Under the pieces are notes generated by a model. It was not told where the DNA came from and made no database searches. It worked only from the letters and a program-made list of their open reading frames with translations. A program made the translations under genes and the position numbers. Positions 16,119-20,000 of a stretch of DNA of 20,000 bases are shown one piece after another (position 1 is the first letter of the stretch; each line of letters begins with the position of its first letter). This DNA is from Prorocentrum cordatum. Lineage: Eukaryota > Sar > Dinophyceae > Prorocentrales > Prorocentraceae. The stretch covers positions 178,325 through 198,324 of the forward strand of contig CAUYUJ010014557.1 in NCBI GenBank assembly GCA_963575745.1, in the 5' to 3' direction.

Positions 16119-17770
16119 AATTGTTGGGTTCTAGCTTACTGTTCGGACGGCCTGTCCCTCGTAGGATATGCCACGGCGTACCTTTACTCGCTATGCGGCA
16201 GCAGCGATATCTCAAGCAATATCGTATCCGTATGCGCGAGCTGCGGCATGGAGCCGGCGATGCCTCAAAGTTCCTCTGAAAATAACCGCTGGCCAAGCGT
16301 GCGGTCATTGGGCTTGGATCGATTTTCATGAGACTGGGAGCAGGTACGGGCACAAGCGTTTGTTGGAAGCGTGGCTTGTTCGGCATGTTGTGTGTATGCG
16401 TGTTTCTCGGGCTTTGGGCTCTCACTTTTGGGCTTGAGTGGAATATTGCGGGTTGAAGTCTGTATGCTCGAGCGTTTCGGGGTCTTTGGGGCACGCATCA
16501 CAGCGTCATGGAGTGGTCTGGTGTTTCGATGTCGCTAGTGTCGTGGGGTGCGCTCGTAGTCCTCACCGGCCTACGGCCTGCTCTTGGGGCCGGGGTGCTG
16601 TGTGCGGTCTAACCAACCATCACGGCGCGTCCACAGACCGCTGAGTCGGAAAGGAGCAATACGGTGTTTGGGCTAGCGCCTTGGATCAAGCCCGTGAGTG
16701 CCACAGCCTCTCGGCCGGGCTGTGGGCAACGTCTACGGACGGCCGGGGCGCGTCGGTTGGCATCTCGTTCGGTGTTCGAGGTTTTCACCCCGCCCGAGAC
16801 GGCTAATCCAGGACGAGGGGGGGTTGTCCAGGGAAGCCCCGACCTGGACAGCCCCCGCGTCGCCCCAGTGGCCGCGCGTGTTTGGTTCGACATGGCATGG
16901 GCGCGTGGGTCTTGCGTGTTGGTCGTCGGGCTCTTCGGCGCCACGTCGTTTTTTCTGCGTTTCGGTTTCGTTCGGGGCGGGTGGGCAGGCACGACTCGCT
17001 GTCTTACTGTCGTGAAGGGGCGGTTGGGTCTTCGCACTCTCCCCTGCATACTAGACAGCGTACAGTGGAGACCCATGCCAAGAAACACCCTGCTTGCCTC
17101 CCGGGTGCCCTGGGTTTTTTGGGCTTCGATGGTTTTGCTGTGGAAGGCGTGACGTTTGCGCACCAAAAATCAAGGGACGTCCTGGGGTCTCAGGTTTGGG
17201 CTTCTTGTGGGAGGCCTCTTGCGGACTGGCCTGCGTAGTGGGGCGTCGGGTGGGGGGTGGGGGGGCTGGGGGGCATCTCGCGTCTGCGCTTCGCGTCTGC
17301 GCCGGGCGAGGGCCGTCGTCTCCATTAGGATGCCCTTTGCGCTTTGGCACGGCCCTGAGCCGTGCCTATCAGGGCGGGGGTCCTGAACTCTGACGACGAG
17401 GAGCGATCTTGAACCCTCCGCCTCAGCCCGCGGTGCCGTCGCTCGGGTCTGCGCCTTGCTCGTGGGGTGTTGTGTTTGGGTGTCTGCGTCTTGGTGGCTC
17501 GGTCTGAGGTGAACGTTCGCTAGGACAGCGGATTTCCTCACAGCTCGTAGCCTCCCTCTCCCTTGTGTGCATCCTCCTCCGTCGCCCTTGGCTTAAGACC
17601 GGCCCCAGCATTTTTGGAGGTCCCGCCCACCGTGCTTGGCGTGTCGTTGGGTGGGCGAGGTTTCGTGTCCACCCTGGCCATCCATAGGCACCGGGGCTGT
17701 CAAACAGAGACTCTCGATGAAAGTTCGTTCTGGGGAGAGGCCCTGGGGTGCAGGACCCGTTTCCAAAAGG
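16119..17770. other. Unique GC-rich region, no assigned gene; two hairpins
   Basis: Open frames exist on both strands (for example 16664-17152 + and 17166-16609 -), but neither shows a motif I recognise and they overlap each other. Two clear hairpins: GGGGGTTGTCCAGG (16819-16832) with CCTGGACAGCCCCC (16843-16856), 14 bp with one G-T pair and a 10-nt loop; and GGCACGGC (17346-17353) with GCCGTGCC (17359-17366), 8 bp with a 5-nt loop. They could be structured RNA parts or chance in GC-rich DNA. Confidence 0.45.
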
Positions 17771-17791
17771 ACTTGTTTTCCAAACCATCTC

Positions 17792-17919
17792 GTGGTGTTG
17801 GGTCCTCGTTTTGATGAGCCAGCCCCCCGCGTTCTTCCTCTCCTCCTCCCCATCCCTCCTCCCGTCCGAGCCTCTCCCCTCCGCATGTCTCCTTTTCGGT
17901 ACACCCCGCACACACACGT
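17792..17919 (+). mobile_element. Modular array element C: 5' module
   Basis: GTGGTGTTGGGTCCTCGTTT is identical to the 5' module at 10526, then GATGAGCCAGCCCCCCGCGT, a C/T-rich stretch and CACACACGTTTCGTGACC at the array start. The two copies share order and spacing while the pyrimidine tract has diverged. Confidence 0.7.
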
Positions 17920-19275
17920 TTCGTGACCCCCCGAGGGTCCCCGTGGCGCAGCCCGCATGCGTCCCCGCAACCCGTTTTGGCACACCCCTCTCGTGTTTCG
18001 TGGCCAGAGTAGGAAGCTCCACTAAGGTCCCCCTGGTGCAGCCCGCATGCGTCCCCGCCACCCATCTCGGCACACTCCTAACACGTTTCGCGGCCTCATA
18101 GGAGCTCCACCGAAAGTCCCAGTGGCGCAGCCCGCACCGCCACCCATTTCGGCACACCCCTCACGCGTTTCGTGGCCCCAGAGGAACTCCACCGAAGGCC
18201 CCAGTGGCGCAGCCCGCATGCGCCCCCGCCATATTTGTTTGATATGCTTTTCACACGCTTCGTGGCCCCATAAGAGCTCCACCGAAGGTCCCAGTGGCGC
18301 AGCCCGCATGCGTCCCTGCCACCCATTTCGGCACAACCCTCACACGTTTCGTGGCCCCCATAGGAGTTTCACCGAAGGTCCTAGTGGCGGAGCCCGCATG
18401 CGTCCCCGTCATTCATTTTGGCACACCCCTCACACGCTTCGTGGCCCCACAGGGAGCTCCACCGAAGGTCCCAGCGGCGCAGCCCGCATGCGGCCTCGCC
18501 ATTCAATTTGGCGCACCCCTCACACGCGCCGTGGCCGCAGAGGAGCTTTGTCGAAGGTCCCAGTTGTGCAGCCCGCATGCGTGCCCGCCACCCTTTTTCT
18601 GATACACCCCTCACACGGTTCGTGGCCCCATAGGGAGCCCCACCGAAGGCCCGTTTTGTGCAGCCCGCATGCGTCCCCGCCATCCATTCGGCACAATCCT
18701 CACACGCTTCGTGGCCCCATAGGAGTTCCACCGAAGGTCCCAGTGGCGCAGCCCTAATGTGTCCCCGCCACCACGTTCGGCACCCTTCACACGTGTCCCA
18801 GTTGCGCATCCCGCATGCGTCCACGCTATTCTTTTTGATGCACGCCTCACACGTTTCGTGGCCCCGTAGGGGCCCCACCGAAGGCCCCAGTGGCGCAGCC
18901 CGCATGAGCCCTCGCCATTTATCTTGACACGCTCCTCACACGTCTCGTGGCCCCCATAGGAGCTCTACCGAGCGTCCCAATGGCGCAGCCCGCATGCGCT
19001 CCCGCAACACATGCCGGCACAACCCGCACACGATTCGTGGCCGCGCAAGAAGCTCGACCGAATGCCTTAGTGGCGGTGTCCACATGTGTCCCCGCCACAT
19101 ATTTCGGCACACCCCTCACACGCTTCGTGACCCCATTGGAGCTCCACCGAAGGTCCCAGTGGCGCAGCCCGCATGCGCCCCCGCCGGTGATTTCGGCACA
19201 CGTATCACACGCTTCGTGGCCCCGTAGGAGCTCCGTCGAAGGTCCCAGTGGCGCAGCCCGCATGCGTCCCCGCTA
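17920..19275 (+). repeat. Element C tandem array, about 90-bp units
   Basis: About 16 units start near 17920, 17997, 18087, 18169, 18259, 18348, 18438, 18528, 18619, 18708, 18855, 18943, 19034, 19124 and 19213, most 89-91 bp; a shortened, partly deleted unit lies near 18793. Each has TTCGTGGCCCCATAGGAGCT, GGTCCCAGTGGCGCAG, a CCCGCATGCGTCCCCGCC centre and a TTTCGGCACACCCCTCACAC end. This is the same unit architecture as element A with a different 12-15 bp tail. ORFs on both strands are repeat artefacts. The array stops at GCATGCGTCCCCGCTAG without a 3' module of its own. Confidence 0.93.
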
Positions 19276-19302
19276 GCTTTGTCCGCTCCCACTTCCTGTT
19301 CC

Positions 19303-19372
19303 TCCAAATATTAGACTGGCGGAGAACCCAACCATATGCAGTTGTGAATACCGTCGTTGCACGCACCGCATT
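19303..19372 (-). mobile_element. Modular array element D: 3' module, minus strand
   Basis: Read on the minus strand: a degenerate last unit, then TATTCACAAC (19350-19341), TGCATATGGTTGGGTTCTCC (19340-19321) and GCCAGTCTAATATTTGG. This matches the element A 3' module at 13181-13240 but lacks 15 bp between TATTCACAA and TGCATATGG. Confidence 0.7.
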
Positions 19373-19945
19373 CGGAGGAGCTCCCTGTGAGGCTACCGGA
19401 CGTGTGAAGGGGTGCCAAAATGCGTGCGGTGGCCGCGCGCGAACGCTCGCATTTAGGTTGTCGGTGGGGCTCCCTGTGGGGCCACGAAACGTGTGAGTGG
19501 TGTGCCATCATGGGTGCGGTGGCGGCATGCGAACGCAGCATTTGGGCCGTCGGTGGGGCTCCTTATGGAACCACGAAACGTGTGAGGGGTGTGCCATAAT
19601 GGGTGCGGTGGCCTCATGCGAACGTTCGCATTTGGGCGTTCGGTGGGGCTCCCTATAGAACCACGAAACGTGTGAGGGGTGTGCCAAAAATGGGTGCGGT
19701 GGCCGCATGCGAACGCTGGCATGTGGGCTTTCGGTGGGACTTCCCATGGAGCCACGATGCGTGTGAGGGGTGTGCCGACATGGGCATGCTGTGGGCGGGG
19801 TGGGCACATGCGAACAGTGCCATTGTTGCTTTGGGCGCCATGCTCCCTATGGGGCCACGAACCGTGTGAGGGGTGCGCCGAAAAATGCATGCGGTGGGCG
19901 GTGTGGACGCGGCCATTGGGGCCGTGGGCGCCATGTTCCCTATGC
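19373..19945 (-). repeat. Element D tandem array, inverted orientation
   Basis: The CCACGAAACGTGTGAGGGGT motif or its variants occur near 19392, 19482, 19571, 19661, 19752, 19855 and 19934, mostly 89-91 bp apart. Read in reverse complement the units are CACACGTTTCGTGG..CCATA.GGAGCCCCACCGA...GTTCGCATGC..CCACCGCACCCAT.., i.e. the same family as elements A and C. One junction has the perfect 14-bp palindrome TGCGAACGTTCGCA (19618-19631). Confidence 0.9.
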
Positions 19946-20000
19946 CACCGAGGCCCAGCTGCCAGCGCTCGCATGCGGTCACCGCACCAATTTCGGCACA
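19946..20000 (+). repeat. Partial array unit, back in + orientation
   Basis: CCCAGCTGCCAGCGCTCGCA then GCGGTCACCGCACCAATTTC and GGCACA match the centre and tail of element C units on the + strand. Either another + array begins here or a rearrangement breaks element D. The window ends inside it. Confidence 0.6.

Noticed and set aside
16609-17166. Overlapping 162- and 185-codon ORFs on opposite strands
   Set aside because: Neither has a recognisable motif, both are GC-driven and Arg/Pro- or Gly/Val-rich, and nothing chooses between them.
1-20000. Dinoflagellate spliced-leader, rRNA or telomere repeat to confirm the taxon
   Set aside because: I looked by eye on both strands for the spliced-leader sequence, rRNA-like blocks and TTTAGGG repeats and found none, so the taxon stays an inference.

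Overview
This GC-rich window is dominated by repeats and looks like nuclear DNA from a protist with a large, intron-bearing genome. My best guess is a dinoflagellate. The guess rests on three things: a pentatricopeptide-repeat (PPR) gene, an intron that is itself an inverted-repeat element (introner-like), and massive low-complexity DNA. The taxon is inferred; no rRNA, tRNA or spliced-leader sequence confirms it. There are no bacterial-style operons.

Only one gene is well supported: a P-type PPR gene on the + strand at 3258-5196, with three exons. Intron 1 (3621-4448) is an ordinary GT-AG intron filled with a degenerate TCTTGGGGCC-type array. Intron 2 (4785-4998) is a 214-bp inverted repeat from end to end, flanked by the 4-bp duplication GATG. 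Its removal restores an exact 35-residue PPR spacing, but it has no canonical GT-AG boundary. A relative of it lies at 14064-14225.

Layout. 1-3257: degenerate CTTGG arrays, microsatellites and one possible unassigned exon. 3258-5196: the PPR gene. 5197-6480: palindromes, a large inverted repeat and a CTC microsatellite. 6480-10410: CTTGG arrays (always the same strand), a 1-kb CATA-type array, two long inverted repeats and one dispersed repeat pair. 10526-13242: a complete copy of an unnamed modular element (5' module, about 30 tandem units of 77 or 99 bp, 3' module). 13243-15455: purine microsatellites, the second introner-like element and a GGGACAGT minisatellite. 15456-17770: mostly unique DNA with no recognisable gene. 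17792-20000: two or more further copies of the modular element, in opposite orientations.

The two most interesting items are the introner-like intron, where excision can be judged from the PPR repeat register, and the modular tandem-array element, whose flanking modules recur and whose units form a three-unit higher-order repeat.
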